Positions 8,953 through 18,337 are shown, counted from the first letter of the stretch. The stretch is DNA of 64,000 nt from Cesiribacteraceae bacterium YIM B00369 (GCA_017948555.1 JAFMYY010000012.1:20507-84506); one strand, 5' to 3'. Numbers and translations are program-made. Notes: generated by a model not told the origin, from the letters alone.

Positions 8953-9473
8953 AACTGTATAAGTGCATTAACCTGCTCCTTGAGCAGCTGAATGTAGAGG
9001 TCGTTGTTTAGTCTGTTTTCTGTCATATTCTCCTCTATTTTGGCAAACTTCAGCTTTTGGGCTAACACATGCATGCCAAGATAATTCAATATATCCGTCA
9101 GATGACTCAGGGCCAATGTAGCGCCCTGATGTCCTGACGATATTCCTACAAGAGCAGCTTTCTTCCCTTTCAGGGGGTTCGGGTAACTCATCCCGTCAAT
9201 AAATGCCTTCAACACTCCCGGAAATGAAGAATTATATTCCGGAACTATAAAAACAAACTTTTCTGAAAGTTGCAGCTTTGCTGTGAGTTCGTTAAAGGCC
9301 TCATTCTTTCCTGTGTTATCATATAATGCAGAAAAAATAAAGTCAGGCGGAAGATCGCCCAGGTCAAGAATCTGAGCAGGCGCATTATTTTCTTTCAGTA
9401 CAGAAAGGTATAAATCAGCAAGCATGGAAGAAACAGATTCGTGGCGGTTGGTTCCAACAATTATGGTTATCAT
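8949..9473 (-). CDS. NADPH-dependent FMN reductase family protein
   Basis: A predicted soluble flavodoxin-like oxidoreductase of 174 residues. It begins MITIIVGTNRHESVSSMLAD, the phosphate-binding loop of the family, and contains VPEYNSSFPGVLKAFIDGM and GISSGHQGATLAL, both typical of NAD(P)H-dependent FMN/quinone reductases. A longer reading frame runs upstream to 9557, but the flavodoxin fold begins at the methionine at 9473, so that start is chosen. The substrate is unknown. It is convergent with ftsZ and transcribed alone. Confidence 0.85.
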   Translation of the reverse strand: MITIIVGTNRHESVSSMLADLYLSVLKENNAPAQILDLGDLPPDFIFSALYDNTGKNEAFNELTAKLQLSEKFVFIVPEYNSSFPGVLKAFIDGMSYPNPLKGKKAALVGISSGHQGATLALSHLTDILNYLGMHVLAQKLKFAKIEENMTENRLNNDLYIQLLKEQVNALIQF

Positions 9474-9649
9474 GTGGCAGGTTTTCTCTAAAGATATACT
9501 TTTTCTAATGGAATAAATCCCGATGAAAAGCCAAAGTTGCTTTAAAAGCTTATTCATTGCAAATCCACTCCATTTTTTTCTAACTTAAGGGCGCCTTTTG
9601 GCAGGCCAGTCTTATTTTTTACTTAAACATTTTTAACAGGCGCAATTCT

Positions 9650-10477
9650 ATGTTACAGCAAATTCAGGAAGCTTCTGATTATATTAAGGGTAAAGCCCCT
9701 TTTACACCCCGGATAGGAATTATTCTGGGGACAGGCTTAGGGCAGCTGGTGCAGAAGGTAGAGATTGAGGCTGCTGTTTCCTATGAGGAAATTCCTCATT
9801 TTCCTGTTTCCACGGTAGAGGGGCATAGCGGAAAACTTATTTTCGGTCGTTTAAGCGGAAAGCCGGTGGTTATTATGCAGGGGCGCTTTCACTACTACGA
9901 AGGTTACACCATGCGGCAGGTAACTTTTCCGGTTCGGGTATTAAAACAGCTGGGAATTTTGAAGTTATTTATCAGTAACGCTGCAGGAGCTCTGAATCCG
10001 GATCATCGCCTGAGTGAGCTGATGCTTATTAACGACCATATCGATCTGTTCCCGGATAATCCACTTCGCGGACTTAATGATGAAAAGCTGGGGCCCCGCT
10101 TTCCGGATATGTTTGAGTCTTACGACAGTAAATTGTTAAAGCAGGCAATATATGTGGCAGACACTTTAAAAATTAAGCTGCACCAGGGAGTATATGCAGG
10201 GGTGAGCGGACCTAACCTGGAAACTCCGGCAGAATACCGCTACCTCAGAACCATAGGGGCCGATGCTGTTGGTATGTCGACCATACCTGAAGTTATTGTG
10301 GCCAGGCACATGAAGCTGCCTGTGCTCGCTGTGTCTGTTTTAACAGATTTGTGCATGCCCGGCCACCTGGAGCCTGTTTCTATTGAAAAGGTTTTGGCGG
10401 CAGCTGCTGCAGCTGAACCCAACCTTACACAGCTATTCACCGAATTAGTTGCACAACAAACAGATATTGAAGCATGA
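9650..10477 (+). CDS. punA: Purine nucleoside phosphorylase (trimeric class)
   Basis: A cytoplasmic enzyme that cleaves purine (deoxy)nucleosides with phosphate to base and (deoxy)ribose-1-phosphate in purine salvage. The 275 residues carry the trimeric PNP motifs GTGLGQL, RFHYYEGY, SNAAGALN, GVSGPNLETPAEYR and GADAVGMSTIPE in order. The position equivalent to Asn243 of the mammalian 6-oxopurine-specific enzyme appears to be Asp (SVLTDLC), which may broaden specificity; this is inferred from a by-eye alignment. The stop overlaps the next gene (ATGA), suggesting coupling. Confidence 0.93.
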   Translation: MLQQIQEASDYIKGKAPFTPRIGIILGTGLGQLVQKVEIEAAVSYEEIPHFPVSTVEGHSGKLIFGRLSGKPVVIMQGRFHYYEGYTMRQVTFPVRVLKQLGILKLFISNAAGALNPDHRLSELMLINDHIDLFPDNPLRGLNDEKLGPRFPDMFESYDSKLLKQAIYVADTLKIKLHQGVYAGVSGPNLETPAEYRYLRTIGADAVGMSTIPEVIVARHMKLPVLAVSVLTDLCMPGHLEPVSIEKVLAAAAAAEPNLTQLFTELVAQQTDIEA

Positions 10478-10980
10478 GACCTGAAAACCACGAATTCGCT
10501 CCTTTTTATGGGAAGTATATTGAAAAAGTAAAGGCGGAAAATTCCTTAGCCGCCCTTGAAAGTTCTTATAAAGAAGCTCTTGATTTTTTGCCTCAGATCA
10601 GGGAAAATAAAGCAGACTTCAGGTATGCAGAAGAGAAGTGGACGGTAAAGGAGCTTTTGCAGCACCTGACCGATACAGAAAGAATAATGGCTTACAGGGC
10701 TTTGTGCATAGCAAGAAAGGACCAGACTGCGCTTCCCGGATTTAATGAGAATGCTTACGTGGCAGCTCTTGACCTGAGTGGCCGTAATATTCAGGAAATA
10801 AAGGAGGAGTTACTTGAACTGAAAAAGTCGACACTGGCAATGTTCAGGGGCTTTGCAGAAGAGGCTTTAATGCGTATGGGGAATATGAACGGGCAACCTG
10901 CTTCAGTAAGAGCACTGGCTTACATCATTGCCGGCCACCAGCACCACCACTTTATAATTTTAAAAGAGCGGTATCTGTAA
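10474..10980 (+). CDS. DinB/YfiT-like putative metal-dependent protein
   Basis: A 168-residue four-helix-bundle protein of the DinB superfamily. The features are EEKWTVKELLQHLTDTER near residue 50, with the first metal-binding histidine, and the C-terminal GHQHHHF segment with the other expected histidines. Family members include thiol transferases, but the substrate here cannot be inferred. The ATG overlaps the purine nucleoside phosphorylase stop, so the two are probably co-expressed. Confidence 0.85.
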   Translation: MRPENHEFAPFYGKYIEKVKAENSLAALESSYKEALDFLPQIRENKADFRYAEEKWTVKELLQHLTDTERIMAYRALCIARKDQTALPGFNENAYVAALDLSGRNIQEIKEELLELKKSTLAMFRGFAEEALMRMGNMNGQPASVRALAYIIAGHQHHHFIILKERYL

Positions 10981-11094
10981 AGCAATGTATATATTTTAAA
11001 GTGAGAGAATGATAGAAAAGGGGCAGGTAAGTATATGGAGGTGGATTTGCATCTGCAAAATATAAATTATTAAATACCTGAAATAAAAAGAGCG

Positions 11095-11787
11095 ATGGAC
11101 TTAAAAGATAAAATAGCAATAGTAACAGGAGCCAGTAAAGGCATAGGGCTCGAAACAGTAAAGCTTCTGCTTGAAGCGGGGGCAAAAGTAGCCGGCTGGA
11201 GCCGTAGTAAGCCTGCGCTGGAGCATGAGCATTTTTTGCATGTGGAAACCGATATGCGGAATTTTGATTCTGTTGCGCAGGCCTTTAACAGGACAAGGGA
11301 AAAGTGGGGAGAGGATTTTGCTGTACTGGTGAATAATGCAGGCCTGGGGTATCAGGGAAAGTTTGAAGACATGCCCCTGGAGGAATGGCATGCCATGATG
11401 GAAACAAACGTAAATGGTATATTTTATGCAACCAGGCTGGTGCTGCCCCTTATGAAAAAACGGGGAGAAGGGCATATTATTAATATTTCATCCATAGCAG
11501 GAACCACAGGAATTGAAACGATGGCTGGTTATGCCGCCACTAAACATGCTGTGCGTGGCCTGTCTCACTCTCTGTACAAGGAAGTGCGCAACGATGGAGT
11601 TAAAGTAACCTGTATTTACCCCGGTTCGGTAAAAACTAATTTCTTTGACGAAATAAACAGTGTTCAGGCAAATGATAATATGATGAGGGCAGAGGATGTG
11701 GCTGATACTATTTTACATGCCATTCAAACGCACCCGAACTTTCATCTGGTGGATATAGAAATGCGCCCTCTTAAACCTAAAGGATAA
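11095..11787 (+). CDS. Short-chain dehydrogenase/reductase (classical SDR)
   Basis: A soluble NAD(P)-dependent oxidoreductase of 230 residues. It has the nucleotide-binding TGASKGIG near residue 11, NNAG near residue 80, the catalytic serine segment INISSIAG and the YAATK catalytic Tyr/Lys pair near residue 145. The short length and TGASKGIG resemble 3-ketoacyl reductase-like SDRs, but the substrate is not evident. It lies 114 bp downstream of the DinB-like gene and ends before a clear terminator at 11821. Confidence 0.92.
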   Translation: MDLKDKIAIVTGASKGIGLETVKLLLEAGAKVAGWSRSKPALEHEHFLHVETDMRNFDSVAQAFNRTREKWGEDFAVLVNNAGLGYQGKFEDMPLEEWHAMMETNVNGIFYATRLVLPLMKKRGEGHIINISSIAGTTGIETMAGYAATKHAVRGLSHSLYKEVRNDGVKVTCIYPGSVKTNFFDEINSVQANDNMMRAEDVADTILHAIQTHPNFHLVDIEMRPLKPKG

Positions 11788-11820
11788 GAAAAATAAAAAA
11801 GGAGCATGCCGGTCGCCTGA

Positions 11821-11856
11821 CCTTCCGGGGAGAAAACCCTCCGGAAGGAATTTTTT
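11821..11856 (+). terminator. Intrinsic terminator after the SDR gene
   Basis: CCTTCCGG and CCGGAAGG form a perfect stem around a short loop and are followed by AATTTTTT. It also lies just downstream of the minus-strand kinase gene, which it could insulate. Confidence 0.8.
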
Positions 11857-11913
11857 AAGATAGCAGACAGATTTTTGTGCATATAATTCTTACAAATGGT
11901 CAGGTACTCAGGC

Positions 11914-11973
11914 TTCTGTTTCAGGTTCTCATTCTTCTGTTTGCAGCTCAGGTTCTTCTGTTTGCAGCTCAGG
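11914..11973. repeat. 21-bp minisatellite at the end of a kinase gene
   Basis: A 21-bp unit (TTCTTCTGTTTGCAGCTCAGG) occurs twice perfectly, with a degenerate third copy on the left. The units encode the duplicated PELQTEE C-terminus of the adjacent minus-strand histidine kinase, and its stop codon falls inside the array. Slippage here would change the protein's C-terminal length by 7 residues per unit. Confidence 0.75.
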
Positions 11974-13155
11974 AAATTTAACCAGCATACGGCTGCCTTT
12001 ATTCTTTCCTTCACTTTCCACTGTTATATTTCCCTTATGAAGTTCGACCAATGTTTTTACTATGGAAAGACCAAGACCGGTGGAGGTTTCATCGCCGGTG
12101 GGGACAGAACTCAGTTTCGAGAATTTCCGGAATATTTTAACCATATCATCTTTGCTAAATCCCTGGCCTTCATCCTTTACTTCAAACTGCAGTTCTCCGT
12201 TGGTATTTATTAAGGTTACTTCAATACTCTTTCCTTTTGGGGAATATTTGATAGCATTATTAATCAGGTTATCAAATACTTCTTTCATCCAGAACCGGTC
12301 AATGTATGCCAGGCATTCCGGAGCATAATTCACAATTATTTTCTGCTGCTTTTTTAATGCCAATGGTTGGTTCTCACTCACGACTTCCTTCACCAGTTCG
12401 CATATATCTTCCTTCTTCAGGTTTAATGCAAATTCCATGGTTTCAATCTGAGCGGATTTTATCAGCCTGTTAATCAGTATAGTCATTTTATCGGCAGATG
12501 AGGCGATCATTTGGGTCATCTCTTCCTTTATTTCCTCAGCGGTGCCATTTATTAAGTGCTCAGATAAAGCCTTTATGTTCAGGATGGGGTTTTTTAAATC
12601 ATGGATGGCTATATGCATCAGGTCCTGCTGCGCCCGCAGGGCTTTGATTGAAGCAAGCCTGATTTCAATTTCGTCCATAACCACAGCGGCAAGATCTTCC
12701 AGCATTTCCATTTCCTTTTCAGTAAAGTCACGGGGCTTTTTATCTATCAGGCATACAGTTCCGATATTGTGCCCGTCGGATGTGATTAAAGGTGCTCCTG
12801 CATAAAATTTTAGACCAAAAGATCCGGCGACCAAAGGGTTTGCCAGCAGACAAGGTTCATTTTCTGCGTCCTTAAAAACAGTTGGTTTTTCCTGTAGTAT
12901 TGCGAGAGAGCAAAGGCTTGTTCCGCGGGGAACATTATTGACCCCCGGCATTCCTACATTTGCTTTAAAAAAGACTCTTTCATCATCTACTAATGATATA
13001 AGGGCGATGGGAACCTGGAACAGCTTTCCGGCAAGGGAGGCAATTCTGTTAAACGCGCCTTCCGGCGGAGTATCCAATATCTCATACCTGTAAAGTGCTT
13101 TTAGCCTTTCTTTATCATTTTCCGGAATTATGGGTATACCAAAAGTATTTTTCAC
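11929..13155 (-). CDS. GAF-domain sensor histidine kinase
   Basis: A soluble two-component sensor kinase of 408 residues with no membrane segment. Residues about 25-165 form a GAF-like sensory domain of the kind seen in many Bacteroidota kinases starting with an ILDTPPE motif. The HisKA segment has the phospho-acceptor His185 in HDLKNP, followed by an HATPase domain with NLINNAIKYSP, DEGQGFSKDD and GLGLSI. The C-terminus is a direct repeat of PELQTEE. No response regulator is adjacent, so the partner is unknown. The ligand of the GAF domain cannot be inferred. Confidence 0.93.
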   Translation of the reverse strand: MKNTFGIPIIPENDKERLKALYRYEILDTPPEGAFNRIASLAGKLFQVPIALISLVDDERVFFKANVGMPGVNNVPRGTSLCSLAILQEKPTVFKDAENEPCLLANPLVAGSFGLKFYAGAPLITSDGHNIGTVCLIDKKPRDFTEKEMEMLEDLAAVVMDEIEIRLASIKALRAQQDLMHIAIHDLKNPILNIKALSEHLINGTAEEIKEEMTQMIASSADKMTILINRLIKSAQIETMEFALNLKKEDICELVKEVVSENQPLALKKQQKIIVNYAPECLAYIDRFWMKEVFDNLINNAIKYSPKGKSIEVTLINTNGELQFEVKDEGQGFSKDDMVKIFRKFSKLSSVPTGDETSTGLGLSIVKTLVELHKGNITVESEGKNKGSRMLVKFPELQTEEPELQTEE

Positions 13156-13678
13156 AGTATAAGTATAAATGTTTAAACAATAAAATTACCAAAAAATGGG
13201 ACAGATTTATTCCGTTTGGGAATAAAAGTAAGTTTAAAGGTTTTATTTTATGAAATCTGTTTTGAGGTGCTGAACCCCCTCAGTGTCCGGAATGGTGGAG
13301 GAAAATATTTAGTTCGTTTTACTTCAGCTACTTAAACAAAAAAATATTTTGCCTGTGGATATATTTTATAACTACATGGTAAGTGTAAAGGTTTTAATTC
13401 AGGAAAATTCGAATATATCAGGGCAGGTGGTAAATTAAGCCAAATTAAACTTAAATTTAATCAGAGGCGTCCCTGCCTTAAAGGTCAAAAAAAACATGAA
13501 TACCAAAAACGGATAAATGCCGGAGGGAATCTTTACAGGCAGTTGAACAGGAGTAAATGCCGCTGTCATTACCGGAACATCCCCGGCAATAACACTGTGC
13601 CTGTTTAATAAAATGCCCTTGTTTTGCGTGCTATTGTAAGTATTTATTAATTTAGCCGTTAATGGTAAAAAACAAGGA
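13156..13678. other. Intergenic region before gldA
   Basis: A 523-bp AT-rich spacer between the divergent histidine kinase and gldA. A promoter-like pair near 13622-13655 is listed separately. A minus-strand frame of 44 codons after an ATG (13435-13569) is open but has no recognisable family. Nothing else is supported. Confidence 0.6.
13622..13655 (+). promoter_or_regulatory. Possible gldA promoter (Bacteroidota-type)
   Basis: TTTTG, 21 bases, then TAATTTAG, one mismatch from the Bacteroidota -33 TTTG / -7 TAnnTTTG pattern. It would start transcription about 15-20 bases before gldA. Prediction by eye only. Confidence 0.4.
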
Positions 13679-14626
13679 ATGTCTTTAGAAGTACTGGGCC
13701 TGAGTAAACATTACAGCGGGCAAAAAGCGGTTGATAATATTTCTTTTTCGGTTAAGCCCGGCGAGATTGTTGGCTTTCTGGGGCCTAATGGTGCAGGAAA
13801 GTCCACCACCATGAAAATTGCTACCTGTTACCTGCCCCCGACAGGAGGAACAGTAAAGGTATGCGGTAAAGATGTGCAGGAGCATCCTTTGGCAGTAAGA
13901 AAAACCATAGGCTACCTTCCGGAGCACAATCCCCTGTACCTGGAAATGTATGTGCATGAGTACCTGAGGTTTATAGGATCTTTGCATGGCCTGGGCGGGA
14001 AATACCTGAAGGAAAGGGTAGGGGAAGTGGTAAGCCTTTGCGGGCTGGAGCGTGAGCAGAATAAACGCATACAGGCATTAAGTAAAGGGTACCGCCAGAG
14101 AGTGGGGCTTGCCCAGGCCCTGGTGCATGATCCTGAAGTACTGATCCTTGATGAGCCCACTACAGGGCTTGACCCAAACCAGATCCTGGAGATCCGCCAA
14201 TTAATTAAAAGTATCAGCGCCCGGAAAACAGTAGTTTTTTCCACCCATATCATGCAGGAAGTGCAGGCTCTTTGCAACCGGGTGGTAATTATTAACCGTG
14301 GAAAAATTGTGGCCGACAGCCCTGTGGAGTTACTGCAGGACCGCTCCGGAAAAGGAAGGATGATTATTGTGGAATTTGAAAATCCGGTAGACAGTCTGCT
14401 CCTGCAGCAAATAGAAGGAGTAAGAGAGGTGGAACAACCCGCTCCGGCACGCTATGTACTCTATACCAACGAAGATAAAAAACTTCGCTCCCGCATTTTC
14501 AGAGTGGCTGCCGATAATGACCTTCCCCTTATCGGACTCCGCCAGGAAGAAACCTCCCTGGAGAGCATATTCCAGGAGCTGACCGGCAATACTTCTGTTT
14601 CTAATAAAATGAATCAGTCTGAATGA
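13679..14626 (+). CDS. gldA: Gliding motility ABC transporter ATP-binding protein GldA
   Basis: The ATPase subunit of the GldAFG ABC transporter associated with gliding motility in Bacteroidota. The Walker A motif GPNGAGKS is at residues 35-42, the ABC signature LSKGYRQR near residue 135, and Walker B is VLILDEPTTGLD. The 315-residue length includes the C-terminal extension usual in this family. The ATG of gldF overlaps its stop (ATGA), so the complex is encoded as one translational unit. The transported substrate is not known; GldA, GldF and GldG are dispensable or contributory for gliding depending on species. Confidence 0.92.
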   Translation: MSLEVLGLSKHYSGQKAVDNISFSVKPGEIVGFLGPNGAGKSTTMKIATCYLPPTGGTVKVCGKDVQEHPLAVRKTIGYLPEHNPLYLEMYVHEYLRFIGSLHGLGGKYLKERVGEVVSLCGLEREQNKRIQALSKGYRQRVGLAQALVHDPEVLILDEPTTGLDPNQILEIRQLIKSISARKTVVFSTHIMQEVQALCNRVVIINRGKIVADSPVELLQDRSGKGRMIIVEFENPVDSLLLQQIEGVREVEQPAPARYVLYTNEDKKLRSRIFRVAADNDLPLIGLRQEETSLESIFQELTGNTSVSNKMNQSE

Positions 14627-15351
14627 AAGAAATCTTTTTTAAAGAAGTAAATGGCTTCCTTAATTCACTCATTGCATATATTGTGCTGAGTGTTTTTCTG
14701 GTGGGGACAGGACTGCTGGTATGGGTGTTTCCTGAAAGCAGTGTGCTTAATTACGGGTATGCCGATCTGGAAACGCTTTTTTCCTTTAGTCCTTATGTAT
14801 TACTGTTCCTGATACCTGCCATAACCATGCGTACCTTTGCGGAGGAGAAAAAAGGAGGTACACTGGAGCTGCTGTTTACAAGACCGTTAACTGACTGGCA
14901 GATAATACTGGGGAAATATTTCAGCAGCTTATTCCTGCTCCTGCTGGCGCTGCTGCCGACGCTGTTATATTATTACAGTATTTATAAATTAGGAAATCCG
15001 GAAGGAAATATTGATACAGCAGGGGTTGCCGGCTCTTATACAGGGCTGTTTTTATTAGGAGCCGTATTTGCGGCAATTGGTATTTTTGCGTCCTCCATTA
15101 CGGAGAATCAGATAGTGGCCTTCCTGGTTGCCCTGTTCCTTTGCTTCCTATTGTACACGGGCTTTTCCTCCCTTGCGGCAATTAATATATGGGGAACATG
15201 GTCCTACGTAATTCAGCAGTTAGGCATCCTGCATCATTATAATGCCCTTAGCAGGGGATTGATTGATTCCCGGAATCTGGTTTATTTCCTGAGCATGATC
15301 ATCATGATGCTTTCTTTTACTAAACTGGTTTTGAGTAGCAGAAAATGGTAA
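14623..15351 (+). CDS. gldF: Gliding motility ABC transporter permease GldF
   Basis: The inner-membrane permease of the GldAFG transporter. The 242 residues contain about six hydrophobic segments. The FAEEKKGGTLELLFTRPL segment near residue 73 is the conserved cytoplasmic helix of ABC-2-type permeases (EEKxxGTLELLLT pattern). It overlaps both neighbours: ATGA with gldA and 7 bp with gldG. Stoichiometric co-translation with them is likely. Confidence 0.92.
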   Translation: MKEIFFKEVNGFLNSLIAYIVLSVFLVGTGLLVWVFPESSVLNYGYADLETLFSFSPYVLLFLIPAITMRTFAEEKKGGTLELLFTRPLTDWQIILGKYFSSLFLLLLALLPTLLYYYSIYKLGNPEGNIDTAGVAGSYTGLFLLGAVFAAIGIFASSITENQIVAFLVALFLCFLLYTGFSSLAAINIWGTWSYVIQQLGILHHYNALSRGLIDSRNLVYFLSMIIMMLSFTKLVLSSRKW

Positions 15352-17048
15352 GACCCCAAAAAGAACAATACAGCGGCACCCAAAAGAAGATAGAGAACCT
15401 GCTTCAGCTGGGTATTATTATAGTATCACTCCTGATTATTAATTTGCTTGCACAGGATTACTTTTTCCGGCTTGACCTTACCGGAGATAAGCGGTATACC
15501 ATTACAGAAGCTACAGGTAATATGCTGCAAAACCTGGACGATGTGGTTTATGTGGATGTATACCTGGAAGGGGATGTGCCTGCAGGCTTTAAACGCCTGC
15601 AACGGTCTATAAGGGAAACACTGGAGGAATTCAGGTCATACGCAGGGGCAAATGTGCAGTATACTTTTATCGACCCGGCTACTGCAACTTCTCCTGCAGC
15701 ACAAAATGAGTTTTACAGGAGCCTGACAGAAAAAGGAATTCAGCCAACTAATATTTATGATACAGATGGTAGTAACAGAACCCAGAAGCTGGTTTTTCCG
15801 GGGGCGGTAGTTTCCTATGGGGGGCGCGAAAAAGGGGTGATGTTGCTGCGGGGAAATCAGGCAGCTTCCACTGAGGAAAAGCTGAACCAGTCAGTAGAGG
15901 GGGTGGAGTATCAGCTGGCCAGTGCCATACAGGAGCTCACGCAGGAGCGCAGGTACAGAGTAGGCTGGCTAAGCGGCCATGGTGAACTGGATTCCATAAG
16001 AGTCCGCAGTATCCGGGAGGCTATAGAAGAGGAATATACGCTTGAAGAGGTTCATTTGCCAACTGCCCGGAATCTGCAGCTTTTCGATGCGCTTATTATG
16101 GCTAAGCCTCAGCGTGCTTTTAGTGAAACAGATAAATTTAAACTTGACCAGTACCTGTTGCAGGGAGGTCGTGGCCTATTCTTTGTGGATATGGTGCAGG
16201 TAAATATGGATAGTGCCGGAGGAGACGGAACTCTTGGTGTTCCTTATGACCTGAACCTGGACGATCTCTTTTTTCGCTATGGAATCCGTATTAACAGGAA
16301 TCTGGTGCAGGATCTCAGCTCCGGCTTTTATCCTGTAGTGGTTGGGAATATGGGCGACCAGCCTCAGGTAAGAATGCTGCCCTGGCCATTTTTTCCGGTA
16401 CTGAATAATTACGGCCCAAGTCCCATTGTTCGCAATCTGGATGCTGTTTACAGCAAATTTACAAGCTCTATTGATACAGTTAAGGCAGAAGGGGTAAGCA
16501 AAACCCCGCTGGTTCTTACTTCGCGCTATACCCGCTCATTTGAGGCACCGGTGAGGGTAAGCATTAACGATTTACGGAGGGAGATCAATCCTGCACAATA
16601 TAACCAGGGGGTGGTACCGGTGGCATATCTGCTTGAGGGTTCATTCAGTTCCTTATACCGGAACCGCTTAGCGCCGGAAGGTGTTTCGCCGGAGGGAATG
16701 CTGGAAAGAGGCGAGTCAAAGATGATTGTTGTATCGGATGGCGACCTCCTTGCCAATGAAATAAACTACCGGACAGGGGAGCCTTATCCGCTTGGGTTTG
16801 CACCTTTTACAGAGCAGGCTTTTGCCAACCAGGAATTTGTGCTCAATGCCCTTGCTTATCTGGTTAATGAAAACGGGCTGATTCTGGCAAGAAATAAGGA
16901 GGTAAGGATCAGGCCGCTGGACCCGATAAAGCTGAAAGAGGAAAAGCTATTCTGGCAGGTATTAAATATGGCAGTACCGGTTTTGCTGGTAATTATAATG
17001 GGGATTCTGGTGTCTTTCTGGCGCAGGCGCAGGTATACAAAGTTTTGA
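15345..17048 (+). CDS. gldG: Gliding motility ABC transporter auxiliary protein GldG
   Basis: A 567-residue membrane-anchored protein of the GldG family, which combines an N-terminal membrane helix (about residues 20-38), a large extracytoplasmic domain, and a C-terminal membrane helix (about residues 540-558) before an Arg-rich tail. The motif DLTGDKRYTITEAT after the first helix and GGRGLFFVDMV mid-protein are typical of the GldG/ABC_transp_aux family. It acts with GldA and GldF. It overlaps gldF by 7 bp and is followed by 7-bp-period repeats. Confidence 0.92.
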   Translation: MVRPQKEQYSGTQKKIENLLQLGIIIVSLLIINLLAQDYFFRLDLTGDKRYTITEATGNMLQNLDDVVYVDVYLEGDVPAGFKRLQRSIRETLEEFRSYAGANVQYTFIDPATATSPAAQNEFYRSLTEKGIQPTNIYDTDGSNRTQKLVFPGAVVSYGGREKGVMLLRGNQAASTEEKLNQSVEGVEYQLASAIQELTQERRYRVGWLSGHGELDSIRVRSIREAIEEEYTLEEVHLPTARNLQLFDALIMAKPQRAFSETDKFKLDQYLLQGGRGLFFVDMVQVNMDSAGGDGTLGVPYDLNLDDLFFRYGIRINRNLVQDLSSGFYPVVVGNMGDQPQVRMLPWPFFPVLNNYGPSPIVRNLDAVYSKFTSSIDTVKAEGVSKTPLVLTSRYTRSFEAPVRVSINDLRREINPAQYNQGVVPVAYLLEGSFSSLYRNRLAPEGVSPEGMLERGESKMIVVSDGDLLANEINYRTGEPYPLGFAPFTEQAFANQEFVLNALAYLVNENGLILARNKEVRIRPLDPIKLKEEKLFWQVLNMAVPVLLVIIMGILVSFWRRRRYTKF

Positions 17049-17053
17049 TTATA

Positions 17054-17158
17054 GAATTAAGAATTAAGAATTAAGAATTAAGAATTGCTTCTTGTTAAAG
17101 GTATGTTAAACCTGCAGTTTTTTACTCAAGACTCAATACTCACGACTCAATACTAAAA
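17054..17158. repeat. Two adjacent 7-bp-period tandem repeats
   Basis: The gldG-DUF4340 spacer holds four full GAATTAA units (17054-17081) plus a partial unit. After about 37 bp come heptamers of an ACTCAAG/ACTCAAT/ACTCACG family (17124-17158). Both families recur elsewhere in this window (42344 and 46183). Their function is unknown. Confidence 0.85.
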
Positions 17159-17160
17159 AT

Positions 17161-18111
17161 ATGACCAGGAAGAACTGGGGCTTACTTATAATTTTGCTTA
17201 TCCTTACCGGGGTGTTAGGTATGCTGGCAGGCAGGAAGGGGCCGGCTGGCAGCATGGAGGTGGATGAGGATATTTTTGCTATGGAAGATACCGCTGCTGT
17301 TCAGCGCATTGAGCTGTTGCAACAGCAGGGAGGAGAAACCCGTGTGCTGGAGCGGCAGGGCGGAGGTTGGGTTTTGAATAACACCTATAAGGCAGATGAC
17401 CAGATTATGAGGCTGTTGCTGAGTGTGTTGCATAATGTTGAGGTGAGGAGGCCGGTTGGCCGGACTCAGCAGGAGGAGGTAAGCAGGCTGCTTCAGCAGG
17501 AGGGTACGCAGGTTCGTGTTTATGGTGCCGGAGGTTTGCAGAAAGATTTTTACGCCGGAGGAAGAGAACAGGGGCAGCTATCGTACTTTATGCAGGATGG
17601 GCAGGCTTATGTGGTTGAGCTGCCGGGCTATGCCAGTTATGTAAGCGGGATATTCAGCCTTAGCACAAATAACCTTCGCGACCGGACAGTTTTCCGTACT
17701 AATTTCATGACCTTTAAGCAGCTGAGTGTCAGGTATCCGGATGAACGTGAAGATGTGGTAATCAGGTTTGATGGTAATAACCTGGAGGTGGAAGGAGTTG
17801 CTCAGCCCGACAGTGCACAGCTGCTGGGCTTTTTAGGTCTCTTCGAAAACCTGCAGGCTACAGGTTATGTAAATGCGCAGGAGTTTCCCGACCTGGATAG
17901 CCTGCTGCAGCAGGAGCCCGTTGCCGGGATAAGGGTAGCAAATCTTAGTGAGCCTGAAGGAAAGGTATTGCAGCTCTTTTCGGCCACCCCCGATAAGCGC
18001 TACCGTTTAGGCTGGCTGCCTGCTGAGCAGCAGGCCCTTCTGCTGGATGAGCGGCTAGCAAGGTTGTTACTGGTGGAAAAGGAACAATTGATGAAAAAAG
18101 AAGAAGAGTAA
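17161..18111 (+). CDS. DUF4340-like membrane-anchored protein
   Basis: A 316-residue protein with an N-terminal membrane anchor (about residues 7-24) and an extracytoplasmic domain. The pattern of a bitopic anchor, a VQRIELLQQQGG beta-strand, and NNTYKADDQIMRLLLSVLHNVEVRRPV resembles DUF4340 proteins, which are often encoded next to GldG-like auxiliary proteins. It is therefore likely to belong to the GldAFG transporter assembly, but this is inference from position. It is 112 bp after gldG across a heptamer repeat. Confidence 0.75.
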   Translation: MTRKNWGLLIILLILTGVLGMLAGRKGPAGSMEVDEDIFAMEDTAAVQRIELLQQQGGETRVLERQGGGWVLNNTYKADDQIMRLLLSVLHNVEVRRPVGRTQQEEVSRLLQQEGTQVRVYGAGGLQKDFYAGGREQGQLSYFMQDGQAYVVELPGYASYVSGIFSLSTNNLRDRTVFRTNFMTFKQLSVRYPDEREDVVIRFDGNNLEVEGVAQPDSAQLLGFLGLFENLQATGYVNAQEFPDLDSLLQQEPVAGIRVANLSEPEGKVLQLFSATPDKRYRLGWLPAEQQALLLDERLARLLLVEKEQLMKKEEE

Positions 18112-18329
18112 ATTCCGGTTCTGCTGTTAATTATCCTTGGTATTTTTTAAGTGATTCCCTATTTTCAGGCTGTTACAGGAATGTCTCCGCTTAAAATGAT
18201 TTTTTGTTTCAATGAGTTGAATAATGAGCATCAGCCTTTTTTAAAGATGTTTTTTATAAAAGTTCCTTCCGGACTTAATTTTTAAGGAACAGATGTAAGG
18301 AATTTTCGCTCAATTTATATATTTATTTT

Positions 18330-18337
18330 TAACTTTA
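18330..18337 (+). promoter_or_regulatory. Possible dnaN -7 element
   Basis: TAACTTTA, one mismatch from TAnnTTTG, lies about 75 bases before the dnaN start; no convincing -33 TTG partner is visible. Weak prediction. Confidence 0.3.

Noticed and set aside
13435..13569. 44-codon minus-strand frame in the gldA upstream spacer
   Set aside because: Open but without family, ribosome binding site or topology; short enough to occur by chance.
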